Source: G942493375 sp942493375 (GTDB lineage: Bacteria; Armatimonadota; UBA5829). From it: a stretch of 64,000 nt of DNA. The notes under the pieces were generated by a model. That model searched no databases. It saw only the letters and a program-made list of their open reading frames with translations, and was not told where the DNA came from. The translations under genes were made by a program, and so were the position numbers. The stretch is taken from assembly GCA_942493375.1 (NCBI GenBank), contig OW818698.1:2914001-2978000 (forward strand), written 5' to 3'. Of this stretch, positions 1 to 8,928 are shown in pieces. The first letter of the stretch is position 1. The number at the start of each line of letters is the position of its first letter.

Positions 1-1349
1 ATGAATACTGCTGGAAAAAAGGCGTATCCTATATGCAGCAGGCATTCACGGTTAAAGGTGAGGATAAACGCCGACTTTTCGTAAAAGCCTGGCGATCTCT
101 TGGTGAGACTATGCACCTGCTTGCTGATATGTCCTGCGTTCCACACGTACGCAACGACTCACATCCGGGCAAAGGGGTCAACTGGGACCGCGACCCGGAT
201 AAAGGGCTATTGAAAAATGATCCATATGAGATAATGTGCACTGAGGATGTGGTACGCCGGTATGGGTCATTTGTGATTGAGCCTAGAGTAGGATTAAGTA
301 TATATGGAGCAAAGACTCCGGACGAATTGTTCGAATATGTCGCTATGTACACTAGTAATAACTTCTTCTCAGCAGATACTGTATCCGGCTCTTATACTAA
401 GAACAAGGGCACAGACTATGAGAAAACCATAACAGTAACTCCAGCAAATGGATGCGCTGCTTACGTCCTGCCAAACCTGGCGGATATGCGTTATGATCAG
501 GCTACTGGATTCTTTTACACAAACTTGAACAGCCGGGAAGTATGTATGCTGCACGAGAACTGGACATCCAGTGTTGGCTGGGCTGCGGACAAAGCTGATT
601 CAGGATACTCGATACCTCAGAAATGCGTACTCGACCATGCACGTATCCTGATTCCTATTGCAATATATGCTAATGCAAAACTGGCAGATCTGTTTATCCC
701 ACGCTTGCAGGTAAAAATCGACCAGGTTGACCTTGAAGAGAAAATAATGCGGGGTTCCATAAAGCACACACCTTATGGTCCATATGAAAAGGAAATGTTC
801 TACAATAGTGCACAGGAACAGTATGCAAGGCTTTATATAGATAACAAACCCCTTACCACAGAGGAACTTGAAATCAGAGATGGCAAATTCGAGATTGACC
901 TCAGTGAAATAAAGACCATTGCTAATGCAAAAACCTTCGCTATAGAGATAGAAATAGGTGGATTACTAATTCGATCCGGTGACGGCGGTAAAGTATCCGT
1001 TAATGTGTGCTTACGCAAAGATGAGATACCTGAAGAAAAAATGAGAGCGGCAAATCCGTTTGAAACACTGGCGGGCTTCCCTGTAGTTGACAGTGAAGTA
1101 GTCTGCAGCTATACGCAGAATAGGAAACCGATAACCCAGAAAGCAAAGACTAATAAGAAAGGTAGCGTAAGCTTTACCATACCTTTTGACACACCAGTGA
1201 CTATTACAGCGAGGGGAGAATCTAAAACAGTCACTTCGACTGCTGAAAAACCTGCTGCATATGCATCATTTGGCTGGCAAGGACATGAAATCACAGAAAT
1301 CCGATCAGTAGACACTGTTCCTGGTGGGGTTCCGGTTCCAATCAAGTAA
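1..1349 (+). CDS. Secreted zinc-hydrolase-like protein, 5' end outside window
   Basis: The frame is already open at the window edge: the codons before the ATG at 33 encode EYCWKKGVSY without a stop, so the true start and any signal peptide lie upstream. Near the visible N-terminus MHLLADMSCVPH gives H-x3-D-x5-H, the ligand spacing of the all-helical zinc-dependent phospholipase C / S1-P1 nuclease fold. The C-terminal 200 residues are beta-rich and look Ig- or carboxypeptidase-regulatory-like (KKGSVSFTIPFDTPVTI). Inference: an exported metal-dependent phosphoesterase or lipase-like enzyme with a beta-sandwich tail. The remaining zinc ligands could not be placed with confidence, so substrate and even activity are open. 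It converges on the toxin-antitoxin pair. Confidence 0.6.
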   Translation, partial: EYCWKKGVSYMQQAFTVKGEDKRRLFVKAWRSLGETMHLLADMSCVPHVRNDSHPGKGVNWDRDPDKGLLKNDPYEIMCTEDVVRRYGSFVIEPRVGLSIYGAKTPDELFEYVAMYTSNNFFSADTVSGSYTKNKGTDYEKTITVTPANGCAAYVLPNLADMRYDQATGFFYTNLNSREVCMLHENWTSSVGWAADKADSGYSIPQKCVLDHARILIPIAIYANAKLADLFIPRLQVKIDQVDLEEKIMRGSIKHTPYGPYEKEMFYNSAQEQYARLYIDNKPLTTEELEIRDGKFEIDLSEIKTIANAKTFAIEIEIGGLLIRSGDGGKVSVNVCLRKDEIPEEKMRAANPFETLAGFPVVDSEVVCSYTQNRKPITQKAKTNKKGSVSFTIPFDTPVTITARGESKTVTSTAEKPAAYASFGWQGHEITEIRSVDTVPGGVPVPIK

Positions 1350-1355
1350 AGGCTT

Positions 1356-1392
1356 CAGGCTTCAGGAGAATCTTATATTAACCTGAGGCCTG
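1356..1392. terminator. Hairpin between convergent genes
   Basis: An 11-bp stem with one G-T wobble (CAGGCTTCAGG at 1356 against CCTGAGGCCTG at 1382) lies just after the first gene and overlaps the last codons of the PIN gene on the other strand. There is no strong T-run, so termination is plausible but not certain. Confidence 0.35.
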
Positions 1393-1785
1393 TGCTTTCT
1401 TAATATGTAAATACTGTGCTGGAGTTAAGATTATTACACCACTGATTGTCTTTCCGTATAAGGCATCAAAGTGACGCTTATCACCCGTCAGAAGATATTT
1501 GCACCTGGCATCTATGGCAGCTAGCAAGATGGGGATATCTTTATCAACCAGTTGCACACCATCAGGCAACTCTCCCGTTCTGGTTCCGGATACAATCACT
1601 GTTTTTGAGGCTATTTCATCCAGTGTGTCCAGACAATCATGGCTTAAATTTCGTCGCGCTTCTTCAAGGGCAAAGAGCGAGGTAACTAACTCCACTCCAT
1701 CAAGCTGCCATAACTCAAGCAGGCGAGATCCTGGAGAATACGCAGCCGAGAAAACAACATTTGCGTCAAGAAAGACTCTATCCAA
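1378..1785 (-). CDS. PIN-domain toxin, VapC-like ribonuclease
   Basis: A 135-residue PIN domain. Acidic residues expected at the Mg-dependent nuclease centre are visible: D7 in FLDAN, E41/E42, D83 in VDKDIP and D102 in LLTGDKRHF. PIN toxins of this size cleave RNA and are held inactive by a DNA-binding partner. The start is a TTG; the codon two upstream is a stop and GGAG lies 9 nt before the TTG, so no other start fits well. The gene follows the AbrB-type antitoxin by 6 bp, the usual antitoxin-toxin order. The specific RNA target cannot be told from sequence. Confidence 0.82.
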   Translation of the reverse strand: MDRVFLDANVVFSAAYSPGSRLLELWQLDGVELVTSLFALEEARRNLSHDCLDTLDEIASKTVIVSGTRTGELPDGVQLVDKDIPILLAAIDARCKYLLTGDKRHFDALYGKTISGVIILTPAQYLHIKKAQASG

Positions 1786-1791
1786 TCCCTA

Positions 1792-2094
1792 TTACTCCGG
1801 CTTTGAGTGTGGTACCGAATCGGGATCAAGCCCCATAGCTCTTACACGGGTTACGGCATCTGCGTAGTCTTCCATGTCGACAGTGTTTGACAACAAAAAC
1901 TCAGCTACACGTTCCTGTGAATAGTTTTCAACCGGAAGTGCGACTGCCGGACGCACAAGTATACCATCGTCGTGAGCTTCTGCAATTACCAGGGATCCCT
2001 CTTCTATACCAAATCGCTTCCTGAGGCCTGCCGGGATTACAACAGCACCTCTTTTGCCAACTTTACTGGTCTCTACCTTTTGATGAACTCTCAT
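1792..2094 (-). CDS. AbrB/MazE-type antitoxin, partner of the PIN toxin
   Basis: A 100-residue protein whose first 50 residues form a swapped-hairpin AbrB domain (VGKRGAVVIPAGLRKRFGI then GSLVIAEAHDDGILVRP). The C-terminal half (ENYSQERVAEFLLSNTVD...) is the kind of flexible tail that wraps a toxin. Expected role: binds and neutralises the downstream PIN ribonuclease and autorepresses the pair by binding its own operator. The ATG has only a weak upstream GGCGG. No operator palindrome was identified in the 200 bp upstream. Confidence 0.82.
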   Translation of the reverse strand: MRVHQKVETSKVGKRGAVVIPAGLRKRFGIEEGSLVIAEAHDDGILVRPAVALPVENYSQERVAEFLLSNTVDMEDYADAVTRVRAMGLDPDSVPHSKPE

Positions 2095-2183
2095 ATATTA
2101 CCGCCCGATTATCAGACATGCAGACATGTACATTATACCACCGTAATTAAATTACGGGTCAAAATGGCATTGTAATTGTAAAC

Positions 2184-2210
2184 GGCCTCAGGAGCATTCT
2201 TCCTGAGGCC
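2184..2210 (-). terminator. Hairpin downstream of the 3.9-kb CBM9/TIM-barrel gene
   Basis: A perfect 10-bp stem (GGCCTCAGGA / TCCTGAGGCC) with a 7-nt loop, about 110 bp past the stop of the gene at 2320-6210 and upstream of the antitoxin gene. The T-tract on the minus strand is weak, so it may act in either direction or only protect a transcript end. Confidence 0.45.
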
Positions 2211-2319
2211 ATTTTACTCTATTTCCAAATAGAATACTCTCTATCCTGCAAAAACTGTAGAGAATCATTCCAAGGAATCAGGTGGTGGTTTGTTGACCAG
2301 CACCTGGTTCTAGCTTGCA

Positions 2320-5300
2320 TTATTTCACCCAAACCAAAGCATAATCAACTCCACTCAGGTTTACTTTGAATGTTCCGTTCTCCATTGGTAGAGTTTCTCC
2401 TGTGATAGTATTAACAGCGGTAACATTCTTTCCAAGTTTCATCTTCCTCAAATCAAGTTTTACTGAAACATCCTGGGTCTTCTTACTGAAACTGGATACC
2501 ACACACATTGCTCCTTTGCCTTTGTTGATATATAAGGAGGTATATGCTTTCTCCCCTGTTACCGATGCTATATCCGAATTGCTCCAGTAAGGATGATACT
2601 CAGATCCCTTCTTGCCGAATGCATCCATTGCCTTGAAAATCTTAGATTGTTCAGACATTGCATAACCACGGGCTCTTACTAATGTATCGTGCAGCAAAGT
2701 CATAGTAAATGATTCGTGGAAAGTGAAAGGACTGTCGTAACAGAGGAATTCTGCCGGCACACCGAATGGCCTACCCATAAACTCAGCCCTATATGCATCC
2801 AGCGGGATAATTTCATCTATATCCTGCTTGCCTGGTATAACTGTTAGATGCTCGCCATCCCAGGTACTAGTTGCCCAGCCTATTGTCTGGACAGGCACAT
2901 GTCCCGAATTGTGCAGATTTACCTGTCCTTCCGGCGTTTTGGATTTGACCACAGTATATAGTCTGCGCAGCATATCTCTGGAACCGCGATAGGCAAAAGT
3001 TTGTCCCAAAGAGCCATCGGCCTTGGTATATCCACACCCGTGGTATGTGTTATTACACCACCAGGGAATAGCCGTGCTGTCCAGGTAGACACCATCGAGA
3101 TCGTATTTGTCTATGAGCTTGTCTACTCCATCAGCTATAAAGTCTTGCCATGCACTGTTATAACAGACTACATAGTCTTTCTGCTTAGGGTTGCTGCGGG
3201 TGTAGCTCTGCCATATCGGATTAATAAGGCATTCATCCTTATAATCAAACCAGGTCGGGCAATTGTCCGCAAGCTCGAAACCGAAATAGACCAGGATCTG
3301 GAACCCTTTCTCGTGGCAGGCCTTGACCAGCTTTTTCAGTTGTGCTTCATGCCCTACTGCTTCCGGGTAGTTTTGGATTTCAGTCCATTGTTCGTGAATA
3401 ACTATTGTCTTGTAACCAAGAGATTTCAAATGATCCAATGCAGGTACGGATTTCTCTACAATATCAATGCCTTTGCCAAACTTCCAGTCATTAAGTATAA
3501 ATGAACCAGTCAGATACCCAGCAGTACCAACCTCAGGAATGGTGTTGGCCCTTTCTAGACTCGCAGACTGTACCTTGTCAAAATGTTCCAACAGGATTGT
3601 ATTTGAGTCCGGAGTATATGCAATAATCGGTAACTCCGGGACACGATCAATATTGGATAATCGAATCTCATCCAAACCAAAACCGGGATTATTAAGAACA
3701 AATGTCATTGCAGTTGCCGGTGAATAACTGCCCATAAGACCAAGCCATGGTTTTTCAACAACCAATTTGCCATCCACATACAACCGGAGTTTGTCATTCC
3801 AGGTGAGTGATAAATGATGGACTTCACCCTGTTTCCAATCACACCTGGCATCCCCCATCAGTGGTATATCTCCTTTGGTAAAGAAGTAATACCTCATGCC
3901 TCGAACATCAATGTTCCAATAGAGTGCCACAGTATCAAAAGCACCATTGGACAGGGTAAGGAAGTTTTGGTTGTATTTACTTCTGTCTACACCATCAGCA
4001 ACAACGACATTTGGGTCGAAGTTGACCTTCACCATCATGTCCAGTGTTCCTTTATTGCCTGTCACCATCTTGGAGATATCATATGCCAGAGAGGCTGAAT
4101 TGCTAATTGTTGAATCCTCAAGGCCATAATCACCGCAGTGCACAATCCTGTAATCCCAGGTATCTTTCTCTGGTTTCTTAACAGGTGTCGCTTCGAACCC
4201 GAACTGGAACTTGATTCCGTCTCTCAACTCATCGGCTGTAAAAGTCACCGGTTTGCTGATTATATTGAAGGCCATCTTCATAGAATCGCGACCAAATGGT
4301 CTGACTGACGCTGGCATCACCTTGGAATCGAGTGTCCAGTACTGGTCGCTGGTTGTGTACAAGGCTATTCCTTTGTCTTCGTCACCGATCCAAAGATAAC
4401 TCACAAACCCCGAGTCCCAGCCTTCAGCAGGAATGGCTCGTGAATTAGCTGTGGATAGACCAGGTGTCGGAAAGCTTGAGCGGTACTTTGCATATTGCTT
4501 CTTGACTGGTATTTCGATAGAAAACTTGTCTATTTGAACAGCCTTATTCCCACCGAATTTCAAGTTCACGTATGCATTGCCATCGAAATCCAGTATAACC
4601 TGAGAGTTGACGGTCATATTGCCCACTTGAGCTACGCCGTCCAGAACAATCTGACTTTCGCTGCTCCTGGTTATTTTCATATCACCCTTGAGGGTTATCG
4701 GTTTACCATCAACCACCATACTCATTGCTATGGGACCGCTCAATATGGATGAATTCTGTGTGACAACCGATGCAGGGAAAGGAGAACCAGCAAATGAATA
4801 ACTTCGTCCCCACATCGATACATTGATTTTACCTTTGGACTGCTTGGTCTTTAATGGAGTCCAGGGAGCCAACACCTTATCTGAAATCCCTGCCTTGGAT
4901 CCGAGCCATTCAGGTATTTCAGGTCTTGTGTATGGCTGTTCAACAGTCGATATAACCTTGCCATCTGAAGTTTTGACCGTAACCACTGCCTTACGTTCTA
5001 CGCAAGGTAGTTTTGAGATATCGAAATCGAACTGCGCACTTTTAACTACATCCTGTTTAGTCTGTGACATCACTTCCTTGCCGGTTTTATCGCATATTGA
5101 TGCTGTAACATCAAAACTCTTAGCATCACCTACGGTAATTGGCATATCTGTGTCGACACCCAACTTACCTTGCAGGAAGTATTTTCTCAAGTTAATCGAA
5201 GCAGATCGTTTTATTAGTTTGGATCCGGTATGCCTGTAAACTATTGAACCATCAGTAGGATTTGTTGCAGTAATCTCCCACTGGTAGTCACCATCCGCCA

Positions 5301-6210
5301 CAACACCGTCCTTATTTGGTAAATCAATAAAAATGTGTTTTGAACCGGATATACTGGCTTTTGTTTCCCCGACACTCTGCCCATCTAGAGTAAGTTTGAG
5401 ATTACAATCAATTGGATCAGGATTATTGCCAATCGAGACATCAAATGCAATCTGGTTTTCAGATGGCACTAATAAGCAGGACAGACTTCCATTATTTTTC
5501 GCCAGAACTAGGTGCGCAAATTTACCGGGTTGGTGGAAACCTCCTGTAGAAAGCAGAGGTGCCCAGGTATATGAACCATCAGGATTCTTGCGGTCAATTC
5601 CGAAATTGAATCCCACAACAGTCTCATTACCAGAGAGCTTTATACCGACCGTATTGAACGGGATACATGCCTCTGCATACCAAACACCATTGCTGTTGGA
5701 TGTTGCAACTTTCCAATCTCCATTCCAAGCCATGTCTCCATTTTTCATATCGGAAAAGCTACCCAGGGCGTTCGTGACAAACTGGTAACTGGTGGAATTA
5801 TCGTGCTGTGGGTCTATGAAAATCTCCAGAGCATCATCTCTGTAGATATCTTGATCACGATTCCTCTGAATAGCAGTTGGCGCACCACCACTAACAACAG
5901 GCATCTGGGCAGCAATGTAGATATTATTATCGTCATACCCGATCATGACCTTTGAAAGTGGGTTTATGACATTTTGCTTCAACAATTCATGAAATACATT
6001 GGTAGCAGATGCTCCATCCCATTCCCCGGGTTGCAGAGTTCCATCAATTGTGGGGGCTTTTGACATCGGTGATAACCTTAGCATCGGTGCACCAGCATCT
6101 CTGACGTCATATGCAAATATTGTAGACGACAGGCAGAGTGCCATAAAAGCAACCACTATTAACATTTTCCATTTAATGGCGGTTATAGTTGATACGTGGA
6201 CAGGTATCAT
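2320..6210 (-). CDS. Giant secreted CBM9-like / LamG-like / TIM-barrel glycosidase-like protein
   Basis: About 1296 residues. The start at 6210 is chosen over in-frame upstream codons because AAAGGAG lies 8 nt before this ATG. A signal peptide follows (KMLIVVAFMALCLSSTIFA). Next comes a family-9-like carbohydrate-binding domain (PTIDGTLQPGEWDGA ... DDALEIFIDP ... WYAEACIPF) over roughly residues 30-240, then beta-sandwich segments, a concanavalin/LamG-like domain near residue 800 (LYVDGKLVVEKP, GFGLDEIRLSN), and a C-terminal TIM barrel (DLDGVYLDSTAIPWWCNN, KGFQILVYFGFE) with a terminal beta domain. Inference: an exported hydrolase of a plant or microbial polysaccharide. The family cannot be named and catalytic residues were not assigned. 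Confidence 0.8.
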   Translation of the reverse strand: MIPVHVSTITAIKWKMLIVVAFMALCLSSTIFAYDVRDAGAPMLRLSPMSKAPTIDGTLQPGEWDGASATNVFHELLKQNVINPLSKVMIGYDDNNIYIAAQMPVVSGGAPTAIQRNRDQDIYRDDALEIFIDPQHDNSTSYQFVTNALGSFSDMKNGDMAWNGDWKVATSNSNGVWYAEACIPFNTVGIKLSGNETVVGFNFGIDRKNPDGSYTWAPLLSTGGFHQPGKFAHLVLAKNNGSLSCLLVPSENQIAFDVSIGNNPDPIDCNLKLTLDGQSVGETKASISGSKHIFIDLPNKDGVVADGDYQWEITATNPTDGSIVYRHTGSKLIKRSASINLRKYFLQGKLGVDTDMPITVGDAKSFDVTASICDKTGKEVMSQTKQDVVKSAQFDFDISKLPCVERKAVVTVKTSDGKVISTVEQPYTRPEIPEWLGSKAGISDKVLAPWTPLKTKQSKGKINVSMWGRSYSFAGSPFPASVVTQNSSILSGPIAMSMVVDGKPITLKGDMKITRSSESQIVLDGVAQVGNMTVNSQVILDFDGNAYVNLKFGGNKAVQIDKFSIEIPVKKQYAKYRSSFPTPGLSTANSRAIPAEGWDSGFVSYLWIGDEDKGIALYTTSDQYWTLDSKVMPASVRPFGRDSMKMAFNIISKPVTFTADELRDGIKFQFGFEATPVKKPEKDTWDYRIVHCGDYGLEDSTISNSASLAYDISKMVTGNKGTLDMMVKVNFDPNVVVADGVDRSKYNQNFLTLSNGAFDTVALYWNIDVRGMRYYFFTKGDIPLMGDARCDWKQGEVHHLSLTWNDKLRLYVDGKLVVEKPWLGLMGSYSPATAMTFVLNNPGFGLDEIRLSNIDRVPELPIIAYTPDSNTILLEHFDKVQSASLERANTIPEVGTAGYLTGSFILNDWKFGKGIDIVEKSVPALDHLKSLGYKTIVIHEQWTEIQNYPEAVGHEAQLKKLVKACHEKGFQILVYFGFELADNCPTWFDYKDECLINPIWQSYTRSNPKQKDYVVCYNSAWQDFIADGVDKLIDKYDLDGVYLDSTAIPWWCNNTYHGCGYTKADGSLGQTFAYRGSRDMLRRLYTVVKSKTPEGQVNLHNSGHVPVQTIGWATSTWDGEHLTVIPGKQDIDEIIPLDAYRAEFMGRPFGVPAEFLCYDSPFTFHESFTMTLLHDTLVRARGYAMSEQSKIFKAMDAFGKKGSEYHPYWSNSDIASVTGEKAYTSLYINKGKGAMCVVSSFSKKTQDVSVKLDLRKMKLGKNVTAVNTITGETLPMENGTFKVNLSGVDYALVWVK

Positions 6211-6453
6211 ATTTGAAGCTCCTTTGAGGAAATTTTGTCGGATATATATCCTATTAATACCGCAAACGACAGACAACATGCGGAATAGTAAATGAATAAT
6301 AGCACAAATACCTGATCTTGTAGTAATTTAGAAGTATATACGAAAATCAGAGGTCATATACAACTGATTAATTTTGACCAGTTGGAGACCGTTATTATTG
6401 CAGGGTATGTATTTTTGTCTTGTGTCTGGCCTGACCAAAAGGTCGTACATAAA

Positions 6454-6482
6454 GAAACCCCAAAAATATCACATGGGGTTTC
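6454..6482 (-). terminator. Terminator of the bacteriohemerythrin gene
   Basis: An 8-bp stem GAAACCCC / GGGGTTTC just past the hemerythrin stop, followed on the minus strand by TTTATG. The remaining gap up to 6510 and the leader region 6211-6453 show no gene; the latter should hold the promoter of the 3.9-kb gene but no clear -35/-10 pair was recognised. Confidence 0.55.
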
Positions 6483-6510
6483 GACTCTAGAATGAACCGG
6501 GTTATCGAGA

Positions 6511-6918
6511 CTAGGCTGCTTTTTGTTTGAGGTACGGTGCATAGAGCTTGTCTTCTTTGTTGATGTGGTTGATTAACCACTCTCGCACTGTCTCCATCAC
6601 TTTCAAGGATATTCCAACTGAGTTCGTTCCCGCATCCTGTTGGATCTTTCGGATATTCGCTGTGAAGGCTTCGTGTATCTGTAAATGCCGCTGGTAATCA
6701 GGATAACCGCATCGCACAAGTTCTTTCTGCTCATATGTGAAATGTGTGATAGTGTAGTCCACTATACCAGCCAGAATTCCATTGACTGCAACTTTACCGG
6801 TTCCGTCTTTTAGTGCAGAATGCAGATCATTTATCAGTGACAACCACTTTTTGTGCTGATCGTCAATTGCATCAATTCCAACTGAATAGCTGTCATTCCA
6901 TTTGTATAATTCGGCCAT
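6511..6918 (-). CDS. Bacteriohemerythrin
   Basis: A 135-residue four-helix protein with all seven di-iron ligands of bacterial hemerythrins in place: H22, H59, E63, H78, H82, H118 and D123. It reversibly binds O2 at a non-haem di-iron centre and serves in O2 storage, delivery or sensing, often in motile microaerophiles. The start at 6918 is preferred over the ATG six codons upstream because AGGAAGTGG sits about 8 nt before it while the upstream ATG has no ribosome site. Single gene with its own hairpin terminator; no signal peptide, so cytoplasmic. Confidence 0.93.
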   Translation of the reverse strand: MAELYKWNDSYSVGIDAIDDQHKKWLSLINDLHSALKDGTGKVAVNGILAGIVDYTITHFTYEQKELVRCGYPDYQRHLQIHEAFTANIRKIQQDAGTNSVGISLKVMETVREWLINHINKEDKLYAPYLKQKAA

Positions 6919-7093
6919 ATTCCACTTCCTACTCATAAGTATTCATTAGTTACACAAACTGCATGTTGCACGATATACGTACAGAACAGTATCTATATAC
7001 AAACAGAATTATCGGTATAACATGAGTGATTCATGATAGCTGGTATTATTTACCAGGCATTTATTTAAATATTGGAGGCAAATGTCTTAAAAG

Positions 7094-7140
7094 CTGTAAA
7101 TCCGACAATCACTCATACTAAGCGATCGTCGGATTTACAG
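7094..7140 (-). terminator. Terminator of the polyglycine lipoprotein gene
   Basis: A perfect 13-bp stem (CTGTAAATCCGAC / GTCGGATTTACAG) followed on the minus strand by CTTTTAAG, about 25 bp past the stop at 7164. This is a well-formed intrinsic terminator. Confidence 0.7.
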
Positions 7141-7163
7141 TATCGAATGTAGGTTGATGTATA

Positions 7164-8576
7164 TCAGAAAGTAATCGATATACTCTTTAATGTAACTTGA
7201 GATTGACTTGTATTTACCGTGGCAGATGGGGCTGTGGACAGGACCTGTACGTCACATTGTGCCAACACCGAAATCCTGTTCCCTATTGCCGCAAGGGTGG
7301 TCTGATAGGTTTTAGATACGGATGACCTTGTACGTGTACCTTTTTCACCGGCATCTGCCCCTATTCGGTCATACCAACTGCCTGTGCCATCGAAATTCTC
7401 GAACTTCAGACGTGCATTAGCATAACCGGTATTATCGGTATAACCTGCCTGCATGGTATAGTCAAACACGAATGTAACACTACAAGTAGTGCTGCTTGCC
7501 TGGGCCCAGGTTTTACCATTTAAATCCCAGGTAATGTCAGCACCTACTCTAGCGTTGGCTTTCTGAGCTGATCCAGGCCCTCTTGATTCCGATACGCTTG
7601 CAGTATCATCGCTGGACTGGGCACTGCCTCCAGCCGGAGCTCGTACTGGTGCAACAAGATTTTCAAATCCCCAATCGTGGTAATTGAAGTTTGTAATTGT
7701 ACGATTTTTACCCAACCTTACTGTGTCAGCACTTGGATTTAATGTAATGTTGAGTGTAGACGTGCTACCTGCTGTAACTGTAACATTACCGGTAGCGGTT
7801 GCATACCCGGTCTTGCTGGCAGATATTGCATGAGATCCCGGGGTAACTCCAGTAAAGCTGTAGTATCCAATAGAATTCGATGTTACCGATTTGCTGCCAA
7901 GTGTAATAGTAACTCCGGACAAAGCTGAGCTGCCATCAGAAACTATGCCTGTTACGTTGCCGGTTGTTGGCGTCACACCGGATTCCTCAACAGTAACCAG
8001 TGTGGTGGCATAAATATCACCTATCTGAACAATAACCGTCCCGGTTCCTAGTGCTGTAGCAGTAAACAATCCATTTGCGGAGATTGTTCCTACTTCACCA
8101 AAGAACGTCCAACTCGGTTTTAGACCATTGTTCGGAGATATAGTAGCTGTAAACTGCTGTTTATCTCCAATATGTAATTTTGGATTTTCCGGACTCAGAG
8201 TTATTGTGTCAGGGACTGTCGAACCGGTCGGTATAAGTCTCAAAGTAACTGTGTAGCTACTTAGCCCTTCAGGCATATTGATCTGCATCGAAAACGACTT
8301 ATACGCATTCTTAGGATCAACTACACTAACTGTAGACGTACCAGCTGGGTAGTCATTATTGTTATATTGCCCCAGGGCATCTGTTGTGCCGGTCACCACA
8401 GTTCCGGTAGTTGGGGTTAGTGTGATGTTGGCTCCGGATATTACGGCATCTGTTTTGGCATCAACTACTTTTACTACGATCATAGTGGATGTAGAACCAC
8501 CACCACCGCCGCCGCCACCGCAACCTATCAGTGATAGAATAAAACTGACTATCAAAATCCATTTAGTTATTGACAT
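7164..8576 (-). CDS. Polyglycine-tethered lipoprotein with Big_2-like and carboxypeptidase-regulatory-like domains
   Basis: About 470 residues. An N-terminal signal with lipobox SLIGC is followed directly by eight glycines, so the mature protein is a lipid-anchored Cys on a flexible tether. Next comes a carboxypeptidase-regulatory-like domain (VKVVDAKTDAVISGANITL), a bacterial Ig-like Big_2 segment (ISPNNGLKPSWTFFGEVGTISANGLFTATALGTG), a second regulatory-like domain (GIVSDGSSALSGVTITLGS) and an unassigned C-terminal beta domain. Start 8576 is chosen because a promoter at 8607-8635 would start transcription near 8600, downstream of the alternative ATG at 8603. Likely an outer-surface structural or adhesive protein; no catalytic motif was seen. 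Confidence 0.75.
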   Translation of the reverse strand: MSITKWILIVSFILSLIGCGGGGGGGGSTSTMIVVKVVDAKTDAVISGANITLTPTTGTVVTGTTDALGQYNNNDYPAGTSTVSVVDPKNAYKSFSMQINMPEGLSSYTVTLRLIPTGSTVPDTITLSPENPKLHIGDKQQFTATISPNNGLKPSWTFFGEVGTISANGLFTATALGTGTVIVQIGDIYATTLVTVEESGVTPTTGNVTGIVSDGSSALSGVTITLGSKSVTSNSIGYYSFTGVTPGSHAISASKTGYATATGNVTVTAGSTSTLNITLNPSADTVRLGKNRTITNFNYHDWGFENLVAPVRAPAGGSAQSSDDTASVSESRGPGSAQKANARVGADITWDLNGKTWAQASSTTCSVTFVFDYTMQAGYTDNTGYANARLKFENFDGTGSWYDRIGADAGEKGTRTRSSVSKTYQTTLAAIGNRISVLAQCDVQVLSTAPSATVNTSQSQVTLKSISITF

Positions 8577-8606
8577 AGTTGTACTTATCCTCCAGTTAGT
8601 CATTAC

Positions 8607-8635
8607 ATTCTATACATGAAATGCGAATGAATCAA
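8607..8635 (-). promoter_or_regulatory. Sigma70-type promoter for the lipoprotein gene
   Basis: On the minus strand TTGATT, a 17-bp spacer and TAGAAT (four of six and five of six consensus bases). Transcription would begin near 8600 and the first ribosome site downstream is the GGAGG at 8589-8593. Confidence 0.5.
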
Positions 8636-8743
8636 ATAATTTACTGGTCTAACGCTGTAAAGAATTCTTTACTGTATATTGTTAGGGTATAAGCACACAA
8701 ATATATCACTTATGATTCAAAACAACAACTTTGTAATTTTCCG

Positions 8744-8771
8744 TTATTTTTCCAAAAGATAATAGTATAAT
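8744..8771 (+). promoter_or_regulatory. Candidate promoter for the PEP-CTERM-like gene
   Basis: A perfect -10 hexamer TATAAT at 8766-8771 with a poor -35 (TTATTT) 16 bp upstream. Implies a leader of about 150 nt before the ATG at 8929. Confidence 0.4.
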
Positions 8772-8928
8772 GTGTATTGTAGTCCTTTTCACAGGGGTAT
8801 AAACTACAAATTAGCAAAACATACAACAGACGGTTTGTACCGGTCTGGTATGAATAATTCTAAGCATACAAGTCGTCGTGTTTATTTGACCCGGCATTTT
8901 AAGTGTCATCCAGAAAGCGAGGGATGGT

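Larger units (their letters stand above)
8577..8928. other. Divergent intergenic region, 352 bp
   Basis: Sits between the divergently transcribed lipoprotein and PEP-CTERM-like genes. It holds one candidate promoter for each strand (listed separately). The 5' leader of the rightward gene, about 150 nt, is long, but no recognised riboswitch or convincing attenuator was found. Confidence 0.6.

Noticed and set aside
2311..2324. TAGCTTGCATTATT, identical to the terminal 14 bases of palindromic copy B
   Set aside because: Only one end is present, with no second terminus or hairpin nearby, and it runs into coding sequence; could be a relic but is too short to call.
8785..8860. Leader with CACAGGG, GCAAAA and GTACCGG words resembling a cyclic-di-GMP-I riboswitch
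   Set aside because: The space between the words is too short for the P1b hairpin, and no GNRA loop or receptor could be drawn.
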